Positions 32,919 to 41,659 are shown, counted from the first letter of the stretch. The stretch is DNA of 56,895 bases from Bacteroidales bacterium (GCA_017631435.1 JAGBTG010000001.1:1-56895), one strand, 5' to 3'. Notes: a model not told the origin generated them from the sequence alone. Made by a program: numbers and translations.

Positions 32919-33959
32919 CTATAACAAATATACCCCCGCATTGCTGCATGCTGTGCGGGTTTTTTCATCCCATACACCGCTCTGCACCTCCCCAATGTGG
33001 CATTTGCCCATAAGGAGCATACACAGGCGGCTCTGCCCTATACCTCCACCTATTGTCTGCGGCAATTTACCTTCAAGCAACAGTGAGTGGAACATCAGCT
33101 TCCTCCGCTCCTGATGGCCGCACATTTCAAGCTGCCTCTCCATTGTCTCCGGGTTTACCCTTATACCCATAGATGAGATCTCAAATGCCGAATCCAGCAC
33201 AGGGTTGTAGATTAGGATATCCCCGTTGAGCCCCTCAAAGCCGTCGGGAGTAAGGGTACTCCAATCGTCGTAGTCCGATGAGCGGGTATCGTGTTTTGTG
33301 CCGTCGCCAAGGTAGCCTCCAATGCCACGGAGGAATACAGCCCCATATTTCTTGCAGGCTGCATATTCCCTCTCCTTTGGTGTCATGTTAGGGTACATCT
33401 GTCTCAACTCCTCGGAATGGATGAAAGTAATCCTGTCGGGAAGAAATGGTTGGAAAACAGGGTATTGCTCACACAAAAGATACTCTGTATGCTTTAGGGC
33501 CTTGTAGATGCACTCCACTGTGTGGTTGAGGTACTCCACAGTGCGCTCACTATCAAGCATCACCTTTTCCCAATCCCACTGGTCTACATAAATGGAGTGG
33601 ATATTGTCAAGTTCCTCACACGGACGCAAGGCATTCATATCTGTATAAATACCCTTCCCGGCCTCAATGTGGTGCCTCCACAGGGTATACCTTTTCCATT
33701 TGGCAAGTGACTGCACAATCTCCACCTTTGCACCGGGAGCCAGTCCATCCACAACAAAAGAGACAGGAGCTTCTACTCCCGACAAATTGTCATTCAATCC
33801 CTTTCCGCACTCCACCACCAGCGGAGCCGTAACCCTGCGGAGTTTCAACTGTGCCGAAAGGTGCTGCTGGAAAGTATCCTTAATAAATTTAATCGCCCGC
33901 TCTGTCTGCCACACATCCAACTTTGACACATAGCCCTGCGGAATAAATACACTGCTCAT
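32919..33959 (-). CDS. asnA: Aspartate-ammonia ligase
   Basis: A 346-residue AsnA, which makes asparagine from aspartate, ammonia and ATP. It resembles class II aminoacyl-tRNA synthetase cores. Characteristic segments are KDTFQQHLSAQLKLRRVTAP, ECGKGLNDNLSG, YVDQWDWEKV, SDYDDWSTL and GGGIGQSRLCMLLM (motif 3-like). Length is normal. It is convergent with cstA, whose strong terminator lies within the 3' end of asnA. The promoter lies between arms of an inverted repeat at 33987-34017. Confidence 0.95.
   Translation of the reverse strand: MSSVFIPQGYVSKLDVWQTERAIKFIKDTFQQHLSAQLKLRRVTAPLVVECGKGLNDNLSGVEAPVSFVVDGLAPGAKVEIVQSLAKWKRYTLWRHHIEAGKGIYTDMNALRPCEELDNIHSIYVDQWDWEKVMLDSERTVEYLNHTVECIYKALKHTEYLLCEQYPVFQPFLPDRITFIHSEELRQMYPNMTPKEREYAACKKYGAVFLRGIGGYLGDGTKHDTRSSDYDDWSTLTPDGFEGLNGDILIYNPVLDSAFEISSMGIRVNPETMERQLEMCGHQERRKLMFHSLLLEGKLPQTIGGGIGQSRLCMLLMGKCHIGEVQSGVWDEKTRTACSNAGVYLL
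32935..32966 (+). terminator. cstA terminator inside the asnA coding end
   Basis: CCCGCA and TGCGGG arms with a 13-nt loop, followed by seven T on the plus strand. The hairpin is made of asnA codons (minus strand), so one sequence serves both coding and termination. Confidence 0.6.
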
Positions 33960-33986
33960 AATCCTTCTATTAAACCCCAGCCTTAC

Positions 33987-34017
33987 GCGGGAAACTACAA
34001 ATTTACAAATTTCCCGC
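33987..34017. promoter_or_regulatory. asnA promoter flanked by an inverted repeat
   Basis: On the minus strand the -7 box TAAATTTG (33998-34005) lies between perfect 8-bp arms GCGGGAAA (33987-33994) and TTTCCCGC (34010-34017). A regulator binding the arms would cover the promoter; none is identified. Confidence 0.5.
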
Positions 34018-34030
34018 CATTGTCATCTTT

Positions 34031-34086
34031 GAATGGTCCAAAAATTAGCAAATATGTACTGAGAATCTTTATGGATGGGACCATTC
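34031..34086. promoter_or_regulatory. Inverted repeat upstream of the phosphoesterase gene
   Basis: Perfect 9-bp arms GAATGGTCC (34031-34039) and GGACCATTC (34078-34086), 38 bp apart. The right arm overlaps the -33 position of the promoter whose -7 box is TATTTTTG (34100-34107). Confidence 0.5.
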
Positions 34087-34099
34087 CCGGAAAGGTGAG

Positions 34100-34107
34100 T
34101 ATTTTTG
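34100..34107 (+). promoter_or_regulatory. -7 box of the phosphoesterase gene
   Basis: TATTTTTG, exactly 7 nt before the ATG at 34115, which implies a leaderless mRNA. Confidence 0.6.
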
Positions 34108-34114
34108 CGCGGCT

Positions 34115-34906
34115 ATGAAATTGGTGATCATTATCATTTCCCTACTGCTGTGCGGATGCAACGTGATTGATGTGCATCCCTACGACTGCAACATTAAGGG
34201 GGAACGCGACATAAACCGCAGGAACATTATCCGTATTGAGCAGGCTCTTGTTGGCAAAAAGGAGTTCACATTTGCCTTCATAAGCGACACCCAAAGGTGG
34301 TACGACCAGACCCAGGAGGCTGTTTCAGACATTAATGGCCGCGAGGTGGATTTTGTAGTACACGGAGGCGACCTTACCGATTTTGGAATCACAAAAGAGT
34401 TCCTGTGGCAAAGGGATATCCTGTGTACCCTCAATGTGCCGTGGGTAACTGTTATCGGGAACCATGATTGTCTGGGATCGGGTGAGCAGGCTTTTGAGGC
34501 TGTCTTTGGAGAGCAGAACTTCCATTTTACTGCCGGCAATGTACTGTTCGTGTGCCTGAATACCAATGCCATGGAGTTCAATTACTCCACACCAGTGCCT
34601 GATTTCGGCTATTTGGGCAAACTAATAAAGAATATTCCTCCAAATGTAGACAAGACGGTATTCCTCATGCATGCCAGACCTTTTGCCTATGGTTTCAACA
34701 ATAATGTTGCCCATATTTTTGACTATTATGTAAGGAGTTTCCCAAATGTGCAGTTCTGCCTTTTTGGGCACGAACACGCAATAATGCAGGAGGATCTGTT
34801 TGACAACGGGACCATGTATTATGGAGTTTCAAATATAGACAAGCACAAATATTACATCTTTAAAATTAAGGAGAGCGGTTATGAGTATGAGATTGTGGAG
34901 TTCTAG
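34115..34906 (+). CDS. Metallophosphoesterase lipoprotein
   Basis: A 263-residue protein. The lipoprotein signal MKLVIIIISLLLCGC (cysteine 15) precedes a calcineurin-like phosphoesterase fold with its metal-binding motifs in order: ISDTQRW (D-x-Q variant of D-x-H), VHGGDLTD, IGNHD and FLMHARP, ending with LFGHEHA. The Q in the first motif departs from the usual histidine. The substrate (phosphomonoester, diester or nucleotide) cannot be read from the sequence. It overlaps the next gene by 26 bp, so the two envelope proteins are probably made together. Confidence 0.88.
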   Translation: MKLVIIIISLLLCGCNVIDVHPYDCNIKGERDINRRNIIRIEQALVGKKEFTFAFISDTQRWYDQTQEAVSDINGREVDFVVHGGDLTDFGITKEFLWQRDILCTLNVPWVTVIGNHDCLGSGEQAFEAVFGEQNFHFTAGNVLFVCLNTNAMEFNYSTPVPDFGYLGKLIKNIPPNVDKTVFLMHARPFAYGFNNNVAHIFDYYVRSFPNVQFCLFGHEHAIMQEDLFDNGTMYYGVSNIDKHKYYIFKIKESGYEYEIVEF

Positions 34907-35573
34907 AATATTGTGCACAGCCGTGCTTGTTTTTATTGCCGGTTTCCTGCACGCGCAACCTTCTGCCTATATGAAATCATTGCCCAAAGATACGGTAAAA
35001 GTGGCTGATGTGCGTGCTAAAGACAAACGGTTGCATATCAAGTATAAGGGCGTGAACAGGATTATCCCCACCATGGCCATTGCACAGTTTGCCGGGAATA
35101 TGGGACTCGTTTCCGTGGGAGTTGGTTGGGACCACGGTGCACGGGGACAGTGGGAGACCGCCTTGCTTGCCGGGTTTCTTCCCAGGGAAGAAGGCCGCAA
35201 GAGATACATAACAGCAACCCTTAAAGAGACATACACCCCCTGGAGCATTCAGGTGAACGACCGGTTCTCGTTTGAACCGCTTACATGTGGCCTCTATTTC
35301 AATTCCATATTAAGCCGCGATTTTTGGGTAAAGGAGCCGGACCACTACCCCAGCAGCTACTATGGTTTTTCCACCAAGATAAGGGCAAATGTCTTCATTG
35401 GAGAGAGTTTTTCCTTCTATACAGCCCGCAGCGGAAGTCTTCTGAGGTATGCATCCCTGTTCTATGAATTTGGCACAGCAGATATGTATGTCATAAGCAA
35501 AGCCACCAACAAATACCTCAAGTTCTGGGATATCTTTGGACTGTCGTTTGGAGTAAAGGTGAAACTGATATAG
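34881..35573 (+). CDS. Predicted outer-membrane beta-barrel protein, unknown function
   Basis: A 230-residue protein with a signal peptide (LWSSRILCTAVLVFIAGFLH, cleavage near HA-QP). Alternating hydrophobic and polar residues, many aromatic residues (YFNSILSRDFWV, FSFYTARSGSLL) and a C-terminal strand pattern suggest a small beta-barrel. No family is recognised with certainty. It overlaps the phosphoesterase gene by 26 bp; an in-frame ATG at 34887 is an alternative start. Confidence 0.6.
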   Translation: MSMRLWSSRILCTAVLVFIAGFLHAQPSAYMKSLPKDTVKVADVRAKDKRLHIKYKGVNRIIPTMAIAQFAGNMGLVSVGVGWDHGARGQWETALLAGFLPREEGRKRYITATLKETYTPWSIQVNDRFSFEPLTCGLYFNSILSRDFWVKEPDHYPSSYYGFSTKIRANVFIGESFSFYTARSGSLLRYASLFYEFGTADMYVISKATNKYLKFWDIFGLSFGVKVKLI

Positions 35574-36047
35574 CCGGGCAAGGGACGTGTGCGGACATTT
35601 CTAGGGAGGTGGGCGGCTTCAGGCATTTCGGAATCCCCGCTGTAACCCAGACAAAGTGTTCCACAAGGGGTACCGGGGATTCATCCCCCCTTTTTGCCCC
35701 GGAATCCCCATGATACCCTACCAGACGCCTTTTCCGCGGTGGTACTGGGGATACCGATTTGCCTGAGATTCCCAAATAGAAACCCAGAAGCAAATCCCCA
35801 GAAAGAAACCCAGAAGCAAATCCACGGAAGGGAATCCCCACAAAAGAAACCCAAGCGCAAATCCCCAAAAGCAAATCCCACTTCCACAAAAAAGGACAAC
35901 CCTCCCGGATTGTCCTATATATTCCATCACTATCAGCGACCTCCCCCACCCCCACCATCATCATCACCCCATCCCCATCACCCCCACCATCACCACAACC
36001 ACAACTATCACCAACCAGCCATCACCGGCCACATCCAGTCATCACAC
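35574..36047. other. Gene-free interval with low-complexity repeats
   Basis: No convincing gene. The first part (35600-35760) repeats CCGGGGAT-like words such as TACCGGGGATTC and TACTGGGGATACC. GAAACCCAGAAGCAAATCC stands at 35779 and 35805 (period 26), and a variant GAAACCCAAGCGCAAATCC at 35846, with more CAAATCC pieces around. From about 35940 to 36030 the plus strand is rich in CCA and TCA triplets with almost no G. An open frame at 35694-36092 gives a Pro/His-rich product and runs into the ligase gene; it looks incidental. Confidence 0.7.
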
Positions 36048-37709
36048 TCAAATTACCTCAACCCCCTGCTCTGCCAGCATCTGCAGGCCTAGGTCCTTAA
36101 GTTTGAACTTCTGTATCTTGCCGCTGCCGGTTAGAGGGAAGCCCTCAACAAACAATACATATTTTGGTATCTTGTAGTGGGCAATCTTGCCTTTGCAGAA
36201 CTCCTTTATATCGCTCTCGTGAATATCGGCACCCTCATGAGGAATGATGAACGCACCAACCTCCTCGCCGTATTTCTTTGAAGGGATACCTGCTACCTGA
36301 ACATCCTTTATGCCCGGATAATTGTACAGGAACTCCTCAATCTCACGCGGATAGATATTCTCACCGCCACGGATAATCATATCCTTTATGCGGCCGGTAA
36401 TGCGGAAGTTGCCGTTCTCATCCTTAACACCCAAATCTCCAGAGTGGAGCCAGCCGTTTGCATCAATGGTCTCGGCAGTTGCCTGCGGGTTCTTGTAATA
36501 CCCCTTCATGGTGTTGTAGCCGCGGTTGCAAAGCTCACCCTGAACTCCAACCGGACACTCCTCTCCAGTCTCCGGATCCAACACTGCCACCTCTGTATGC
36601 TCAAACTCATAACCCACGGTAGTACACCTCTCCTCAAAGCTCTGGCACATACGTGTATGGGTCATTCCCGGAGAAGCCTCTGTAAGTCCATACACGCTGG
36701 TAACCTTCATGTGCATCTTATCCTCCACTCTGCGCATAAGTTCAATAGGACACAACGCTCCCGCCATGATGCCAACACGCAAAGAGGTAAGGTCGAACAT
36801 GTCAAACATAGGATGGTTAAGTTCTGCAATGAACATTGTAGGCACACCGTAAACCGAAGTACACCTCTCCTTATGGATAGATGCCAATGTTACAAGCGGA
36901 TCAAACCTCTCCACCATCACCTCAGTACAGCCGTGTGTAATCACGTTCATAGTAGCCAGCACCACACCAAAACAGTGGAACAGAGGAACACATACGCAAA
37001 GTTTGTCATCTGCAGTGAACCCCATATGCTCACCGGTAAGGAAACCGTTGTTGGTAATATTGTAATGGGTAAGCATTACACCCTTAGGGAATCCTGTTGT
37101 TCCCGACGTATACTGCATGTTCACCACATCATGGCAACTTACACTCTCCCTGATGGCAGCATACTCATCATCCTTAAGGCTGTTCTTGCCCAAAAGGAGC
37201 AACTCCGGAATATTGTACATTCCCCTGTACTTCTCCTGGCCAATAAATACCACATTCTTCAACACCGGAAGTTTCTCACATTTGAGGTCTCCCCTTCTGC
37301 AACTCCTCAGTTCAGGCACCATCTCATACACCATGCTCACAAAATCGCTGTTGCGCTCACGGTCAATGATACATAGGGTATGCATATCTGAATGACGGCA
37401 CACATACTCAAGTTCAGAAAGTTTATAGTTGGTATTTACAGTAACTGCCACAGCGCCAAGTTTGGCACATGCATACAACACTGTAAGCCAGTCCGGCACA
37501 TTGGTAGCCCATACTCCCACGTGAGAGCCCTTGGTTACACCAATCTCCATAAAACCCTTGGCAAGGTTGTCAACTCTCTCATTCAACTGGGCATAAGTAA
37601 AGCGGAGATCCCTGTCTGAGTATACGATAGCCTCCTTATCCGGGGTCTCATATGCCCACTTCTCAAGCCACTGGCCAATAGTTTTCTCAAATAAAGGTAA
37701 AGTGCCCAT
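36048..37709 (-). CDS. AMP-forming acyl-CoA ligase (FadD-like)
   Basis: A 553-residue adenylate-forming enzyme. The AMP-binding P-loop [16 protein letters not shown] lies at about 195-210, with [10 protein letters not shown] (A5 motif) near 345, GWLHSGDLG (A7), and [20 protein letters not shown] (A8 hinge) near 450. The C-terminal [10 protein letters not shown] holds the catalytic lysine (A10). It activates a carboxylic acid, probably a medium or long-chain fatty acid, to its CoA thioester; chain length is not predictable. It lies 12 bp downstream of the XRE-cupin regulator in one operon. Confidence 0.92.
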   Translation of the reverse strand: MGTLPLFEKTIGQWLEKWAYETPDKEAIVYSDRDLRFTYAQLNERVDNLAKGFMEIGVTKGSHVGVWATNVPDWLTVLYACAKLGAVAVTVNTNYKLSELEYVCRHSDMHTLCIIDRERNSDFVSMVYEMVPELRSCRRGDLKCEKLPVLKNVVFIGQEKYRGMYNIPELLLLGKNSLKDDEYAAIRESVSCHDVVNMQYTSGTTGFPKGVMLTHYNITNNGFLTGEHMGFTADDKLCVCVPLFHCFGVVLATMNVITHGCTEVMVERFDPLVTLASIHKERCTSVYGVPTMFIAELNHPMFDMFDLTSLRVGIMAGALCPIELMRRVEDKMHMKVTSVYGLTEASPGMTHTRMCQSFEERCTTVGYEFEHTEVAVLDPETGEECPVGVQGELCNRGYNTMKGYYKNPQATAETIDANGWLHSGDLGVKDENGNFRITGRIKDMIIRGGENIYPREIEEFLYNYPGIKDVQVAGIPSKKYGEEVGAFIIPHEGADIHESDIKEFCKGKIAHYKIPKYVLFVEGFPLTGSGKIQKFKLKDLGLQMLAEQGVEVI

Positions 37710-37721
37710 AACTCAATACAA

Positions 37722-38294
37722 TTATACAGGTATGTAAACTACAGCCAAAAGTTTTGCATCCTTTCCATTGCGCGGCAATACAAGGTGAGGTACAATTGAA
37801 TCATAGTAGATGGTATCACCCTCGCCAAGCAGATGAACCTCCTTGCCATATCTCACCTCAATCTCCCCTTCCATGACATACATGAACTCCTCCCCTTCAT
37901 GTGAAGAAAGTTGCTTTTCTCCATCCCGATAGTAAAGGTCAACTATATATGTCTCCATATGCCTGTCCTGTTTCTTGCTCGACAGGCTGAAATAACCCAT
38001 AGGACTGCTTTCACCCTCTTTGCCCCTCACTACAGGATTTGCCTTCCACTCCGCTGCCCTTGAGATTACCGGTCCGTCATTTGAAAAATCATCCAATATT
38101 GTACCCACACGAACACCCAGCACTCTGGTAATCTTAATAAGCTCTCCAATTGTAGGCACCTGCAAATCCTCCTCAATAGCGCTCATATACTGTATCTTCA
38201 ACCCGCTCTGCTGAGCCAATTCTTCAACACTCATCTGTTTCATCTCCCTAAGGTTCCTTATTTTGGAACCTATAGCTGATTCTGCTCTTCCCAT
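37722..38294 (-). CDS. XRE-family regulator with C-terminal cupin domain
   Basis: A 190-residue protein: helix-turn-helix XRE domain (about 8-65; MKQMSVEELAQQSGLKIQYM) and a cupin_2 domain (about 110-188; HEGEEFMYVMEGEIEVRYG) that may bind a small effector. The start at 38294 gives the normal family start; the 45-residue upstream extension in the same frame contains a -7 box (TAAATTTG, 38363-38370, minus strand) and is rejected. It precedes the acyl-CoA ligase by 12 bp and probably controls it, perhaps through the inverted repeat at 38405-38437. Confidence 0.9.
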   Translation of the reverse strand: MGRAESAIGSKIRNLREMKQMSVEELAQQSGLKIQYMSAIEEDLQVPTIGELIKITRVLGVRVGTILDDFSNDGPVISRAAEWKANPVVRGKEGESSPMGYFSLSSKKQDRHMETYIVDLYYRDGEKQLSSHEGEEFMYVMEGEIEVRYGKEVHLLGEGDTIYYDSIVPHLVLPRNGKDAKLLAVVYIPV

Positions 38295-38404
38295 TATCTT
38301 CTCTGTTTTATTTTGTAGATTCAAGTTCCAGGGCCCCCTCAAAACCAATAGGCCCAACAAAGCAAATTTAACAAAAATCCGTTCCTTATAACAATTTTTT
38401 TCAA

Positions 38405-38437
38405 CGTAAACCATTGCATATAAATACATTGTTTACG
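38405..38437. promoter_or_regulatory. Inverted repeat CGTAAAC-N19-GTTTACG
   Basis: Perfect 7-bp arms at 38405-38411 and 38431-38437 in the divergent region between the XRE-cupin gene and glutaminase. The right arm overlaps the -33 position of the glutaminase promoter (-7 box TAAATTTG, 38457-38464), and the left arm lies upstream of the XRE -7 box. It is a plausible operator for the XRE-cupin protein, by position only. Confidence 0.55.
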
Positions 38438-38508
38438 CATATTGAAGTTTTTTATTTAAATTTGAAATCAGTTTCCAAAAAATGCATTAAGAATTCAAGC
38501 AATTTCAA

Positions 38509-39417
38509 ATGGAAAACATAATAAAAAAAATTTACTCAACATACGCAGAAAGCACGGGAATTGGCAAGGTTGCAGACTATATAGCACCACTGGCCAATAT
38601 TTCTCCCAGCAAATATGCCATATCAATCTGCACCATAGAGGGGCAGAAAATAAATATTGGGGATTACAATGAACCTTTCTCAATCCAAAGTATCTCAAAG
38701 GTATTCACCCTCTCCATGCTGGCACCGCTGGTGGGTGAGGAAATTTGGGAGAGTGTGGGGAAAGAGCCGTCGGGAAGCGCATTCAACTCCCTTGTACAGC
38801 TGGAATATGAAAAAGGTATTCCAAGAAACCCGTTCATAAACGCCGGTGCGCTGGTTATAACAGACAAACTTGCAGAAAAATTTCCCAATCTGGATGCTTC
38901 ACTGCTGCAGTATGTGAGGGAACTGGCCGGAGAGCAGAACATCCATTTCAACACAGATGTTGCCAATGACGAATACGCCACCGGAGAAAGGAACAAGGCA
39001 CTTGCCCATATGATGAAGAGTTTTGGGAACTTCAAAGGGAAAGTAAGCAAAGTATTCAGGCACTACTGCAACCACTGCAGCATTGAAATGACCACACAAC
39101 AGCTGGCACAGGCATTCACCTTCCTGGCCAACCGAGGTATAAATCCGCTCAACGGCAAAACCGTAATCAGCCCACGCGACGCAAAAAGGATCAACTCCAT
39201 AATGCTCACCTGCGGTTTCTACGATGAGAGCGGAGACTTTGCATACCGCGTTGGACTTCCCGGGAAAAGTGGTGTTGGAGGAGGCATCGTTGCCATAATC
39301 CCGGGCAAACTGGCCATAGCGGTATGGAGCCCCGAACTCAACACCCACGGCAACTCATGCCGTGGCATCTCCACACTTGCAGACTTCACAACAGAACTTG
39401 GCATAAGCGTTTTCTAA
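38509..39417 (+). CDS. glsA: Glutaminase
   Basis: A 302-residue glutaminase, beta-lactamase-like serine-dependent fold, hydrolysing glutamine to glutamate and ammonia. Motifs: SIQSISKVF with the catalytic SxxK (about 60-68), NPFINAGAL, the tyrosine region near NDEYATGERNKALAHMM, and GLPGKSGVGGGI near the C-terminus. Length is typical of GlsA. A LysR-type gene follows 10 bp downstream. The promoter overlaps the CGTAAAC inverted repeat shared with the XRE-cupin gene. Confidence 0.95.
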   Translation: MENIIKKIYSTYAESTGIGKVADYIAPLANISPSKYAISICTIEGQKINIGDYNEPFSIQSISKVFTLSMLAPLVGEEIWESVGKEPSGSAFNSLVQLEYEKGIPRNPFINAGALVITDKLAEKFPNLDASLLQYVRELAGEQNIHFNTDVANDEYATGERNKALAHMMKSFGNFKGKVSKVFRHYCNHCSIEMTTQQLAQAFTFLANRGINPLNGKTVISPRDAKRINSIMLTCGFYDESGDFAYRVGLPGKSGVGGGIVAIIPGKLAIAVWSPELNTHGNSCRGISTLADFTTELGISVF

Positions 39418-39427
39418 ATTTGCAGGA

Positions 39428-39817
39428 ATGGACTTCAGACTAAAAGTATTCATAGCAGTAGCAAAACATTTGAGCTTCACACAAGCCTCAAAGGAACTCC
39501 ATATCTCCCAACCTGCCATCACAAAACACATTCAGGAACTGGAGAATTCATACAACACACAACTTTTTTCCCGACAGAAAGGAAAAATCTCCCTCACCCG
39601 CCAAGGGCTTCTCTTCCTGGAGCATGCCACAAAAATTGTTGAGGGATATGCAATATTGGAGCAGCAGATGCAGATCCATGCCGGCGAACTTGAGGGATCA
39701 GTGCAGATAGCGGCCAGCAACGGCAACATCCATAACCTTATGGAGCCGTACCTGAAAGCCTTTGCCGAAAAATACCCGCAAATCGCCATCACCCTAACTA
39801 CAGAAGATACCGAATAA
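39428..39817 (+). pseudogene. Truncated LysR-family regulator
   Basis: The 129 residues cover the LysR winged helix-turn-helix (about 1-60; FTQASKELHISQPAITKHIQ), the linker helix and only the first strand and helix of the effector domain (VQIAASNGNIHNLMEPYLKA). Full LysR proteins have about 300 residues. The frame ends in TAA one base before a 31-bp ACGTCGTC-core hairpin at 39819, and no continuation of the effector domain follows before the next gene. It is probably a remnant; a dominant-negative short DNA-binding protein is possible. It lies 10 bp after glsA on the same strand. Confidence 0.75.
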
Positions 39818-39818
39818 A

Positions 39819-39849
39819 GTGCCCATTATGACGTCGTCCCAAAGGGCAC
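39819..39849 (+). repeat. 31-bp ACGTCGTC-core hairpin, copy 1
   Basis: GTGCCC at the left end and GGGCAC at the right end form a stem; the loop contains ATG-ACGTCGTC-CCAA. It matches the element at 46234-46264 in 28 of 31 positions and starts one base after the stop codon of the LysR remnant. Confidence 0.7.
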
Positions 39850-39865
39850 AGCGCACAATGGACAA

Positions 39866-39903
39866 AAAAAGTGGCTCCACAGCAATCCCGGGAACCACTT
39901 TTT
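39866..39903. terminator. Bidirectional terminator
   Basis: AAAAAGTGG (39866-39874) pairs with CCACTTTTT (39895-39903), with further pairing TCC/GGA inside. It separates the LysR remnant from the convergent serine hydrolase gene. Confidence 0.75.
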
Positions 39904-39922
39904 AATTTATATGTAAAAGATA

Positions 39923-41380
39923 CTAGAACATTGCCTGAATCTCCTCAAGGATATCCCACATCTCATCATCAATGCTCATATTATAGCTTCGTGAGTTGCA
40001 AAGGATAACACCGTTAACGTTAGTCTTTGAACGTGCCCAGATTGTACAAACACCTGCCAATGTACCGCCGTGGAAAGCAACCCAAGAAGGATAATCGGTA
40101 TAGTTACATCTCCAACCCAATGCATATTTCTTGTATGCATTACCTGAAGTGTTTGTCATGCCTGCCTTAGCAGTACACATCTCATTGATGGTCTCAGGTC
40201 TAAGGATATCAGTAACTTTTGGTTGACCGTCAATGTGAGCCATAAGTTTCATAAGGGCAGGAGTAGAAGCTACTACACCACCGGCAGCTACACCCTCCTC
40301 AACATTGTTGCCATAAGGGTTCTTGCCGTCCTGGCCATAGTATATAGTCTCATTCTCCATTGTCTCAGACTCGTCATTGTTACCGCCGTAAATGTCCTCA
40401 ATACCAATAGGACCGTAAACATCCTCTTTAAGGTACTGCATGAACTTCTTGCCGGTTACACTCTCAACAACGATACCCAAAATACTGAAGTTGGCATTGT
40501 TGTAATCGTGGGTACCTCTAGAGTATTTGGTAATTTTCTCCCTCTCCATCATAAGACGGGTAATCCTGTCTCTGATAGGCATTCCGCTATAACCCGAAAC
40601 TGAAGGGAAAGTACAGTCCTCAGAAATACCGCTGGTGTGTGAAAGAAGGTCTCTAAGAGTAATGCTCTTCCATGAGCTGTGCATCTCATTTCCATACTCT
40701 TTTGCAAGGATACCGTTCTCACCAAATACAGTGTCATCCAATGAAATCAAACCTTTCTCGCAAAGGGTCATGATTGCAATTGCAGCATGCTGTTTTGACA
40801 TACTTGCCAATCTGAACAATGTGCTGTCGTTTACCCTTTTCTTTCTGCTCTTGTCTGCAAATCCATAGGCACCTACATACACGGTCTGCTCATCCTTGCT
40901 AACAGCAGCAGAAATACCAGGAATGTTGTGTCTTACCATAAAATTGTAGATCTTCTTGTCTATGGTGATATTACCGTTCTTTGCAAGCACCATATATGAA
41001 GCCGAGCTACCGTTCTCTGCAGTTACAGTAATTGTAACGGTTTTTGAGAAGTCAACAACTGATGAATCGCTCTTGATAACTTTACCGTCCACTTTAGCCA
41101 CAGCTTTCTCGTGAATCTGGAAAGAAGGGACAAGTGTGCTAAGATTTACACCATCCTTAACTGTAATGTAAATGATACCGGCACCTGAAACTCCAGTTAC
41201 ATTTGAGCTGATAGATGAGTTCTTCTGAGCCTTGAAAGAAAAACTGTTCAATGAATTGTTTGAAGAAGGCTCACCGCTTGGTTTGTCACCTTCTGGAGTA
41301 GTAGAATCTTTGGAACATCCTACCAACAACATACCTGCAGCCAAAAGCAGGTAAGAGAAATGTTTGAAATTAAGTTTCAT
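39923..41380 (-). CDS. Serine hydrolase lipoprotein (beta-lactamase/class C fold)
   Basis: A 485-residue protein. A lipoprotein signal (LLLAAGMLLVGC, cysteine 22) and a Ser/Asn-rich linker are followed by a bacterial Ig-like or DUF5018-like domain (about 40-135) and a beta-lactamase-family domain (about 140-480). The active-site SxxK is LASMSKQHA; the YxN motif is DYNNANFS. A third motif reads HGGTLAGV near the C-terminus. Family members include D-alanyl peptidases, esterases and beta-lactamases; substrate unknown. It is anchored in the envelope. Confidence 0.9.
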   Translation of the reverse strand: MKLNFKHFSYLLLAAGMLLVGCSKDSTTPEGDKPSGEPSSNNSLNSFSFKAQKNSSISSNVTGVSGAGIIYITVKDGVNLSTLVPSFQIHEKAVAKVDGKVIKSDSSVVDFSKTVTITVTAENGSSASYMVLAKNGNITIDKKIYNFMVRHNIPGISAAVSKDEQTVYVGAYGFADKSRKKRVNDSTLFRLASMSKQHAAIAIMTLCEKGLISLDDTVFGENGILAKEYGNEMHSSWKSITLRDLLSHTSGISEDCTFPSVSGYSGMPIRDRITRLMMEREKITKYSRGTHDYNNANFSILGIVVESVTGKKFMQYLKEDVYGPIGIEDIYGGNNDESETMENETIYYGQDGKNPYGNNVEEGVAAGGVVASTPALMKLMAHIDGQPKVTDILRPETINEMCTAKAGMTNTSGNAYKKYALGWRCNYTDYPSWVAFHGGTLAGVCTIWARSKTNVNGVILCNSRSYNMSIDDEMWDILEEIQAMF

Positions 41381-41415
41381 CTGTATTTTTATTGATCAAT
41401 TATATTGTCAAACAA

Positions 41416-41446
41416 AAAAAGAGCAACTTCATCAGTTGCTCTTTTT
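41416..41446 (-). terminator. Terminator after the tRNA-Asp pair
   Basis: AAAAAGAGCAAC and GTTGCTCTTTTT arms around a 7-nt loop, directly after the first tRNA in transcription order reversed (the downstream copy at 41449-41523). Confidence 0.75.
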
Positions 41447-41448
41447 GG

Positions 41449-41523
41449 CGGTGCGGACGGGGCTCGAACCCGCGACCCCCGGCGTGACAGGCCGGTATTC
41501 TAACCAAACTGAACTACCGCACC
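41449..41523 (-). tRNA. tRNA-Asp (GTC), downstream copy
   Basis: A 75-nt cloverleaf: acceptor GGTGCGG / CCGCACC, D-arm GTTCAGTTTGGTTAGAAT region, anticodon loop CTGTCAC with GTC, T-loop GGTTCGAGCC. The bases after the discriminator G read CCA (41446-41448), so this copy has an encoded CCA end, unlike the other copy. Confidence 0.95.
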
Positions 41524-41584
41524 AATCCTGTATTTCTCCATAAAGGCTGCAATGTTGAGGATTACAACTTGCATCTTTGTTTTG

Positions 41585-41659
41585 CGGTGCGGACGGGGCT
41601 CGAACCCGCGACCCCCGGCGTGACAGGCCGGTATTCTAACCAAACTGAACTACCGCACC
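41585..41659 (-). tRNA. tRNA-Asp (GTC), upstream copy
   Basis: The same 75 bases as the copy at 41449-41523; the discriminator G is followed by CAA, so CCA must be added enzymatically. It lies first in the transcript behind a consensus promoter. The 61-bp spacer between the copies shows no other gene. Confidence 0.95.

Noticed and set aside
35694-36092. Pro/His-rich 132-residue reading frame
   Set aside because: Low-complexity DNA, overlaps the end of the acyl-CoA ligase gene, no start signals, no domain.
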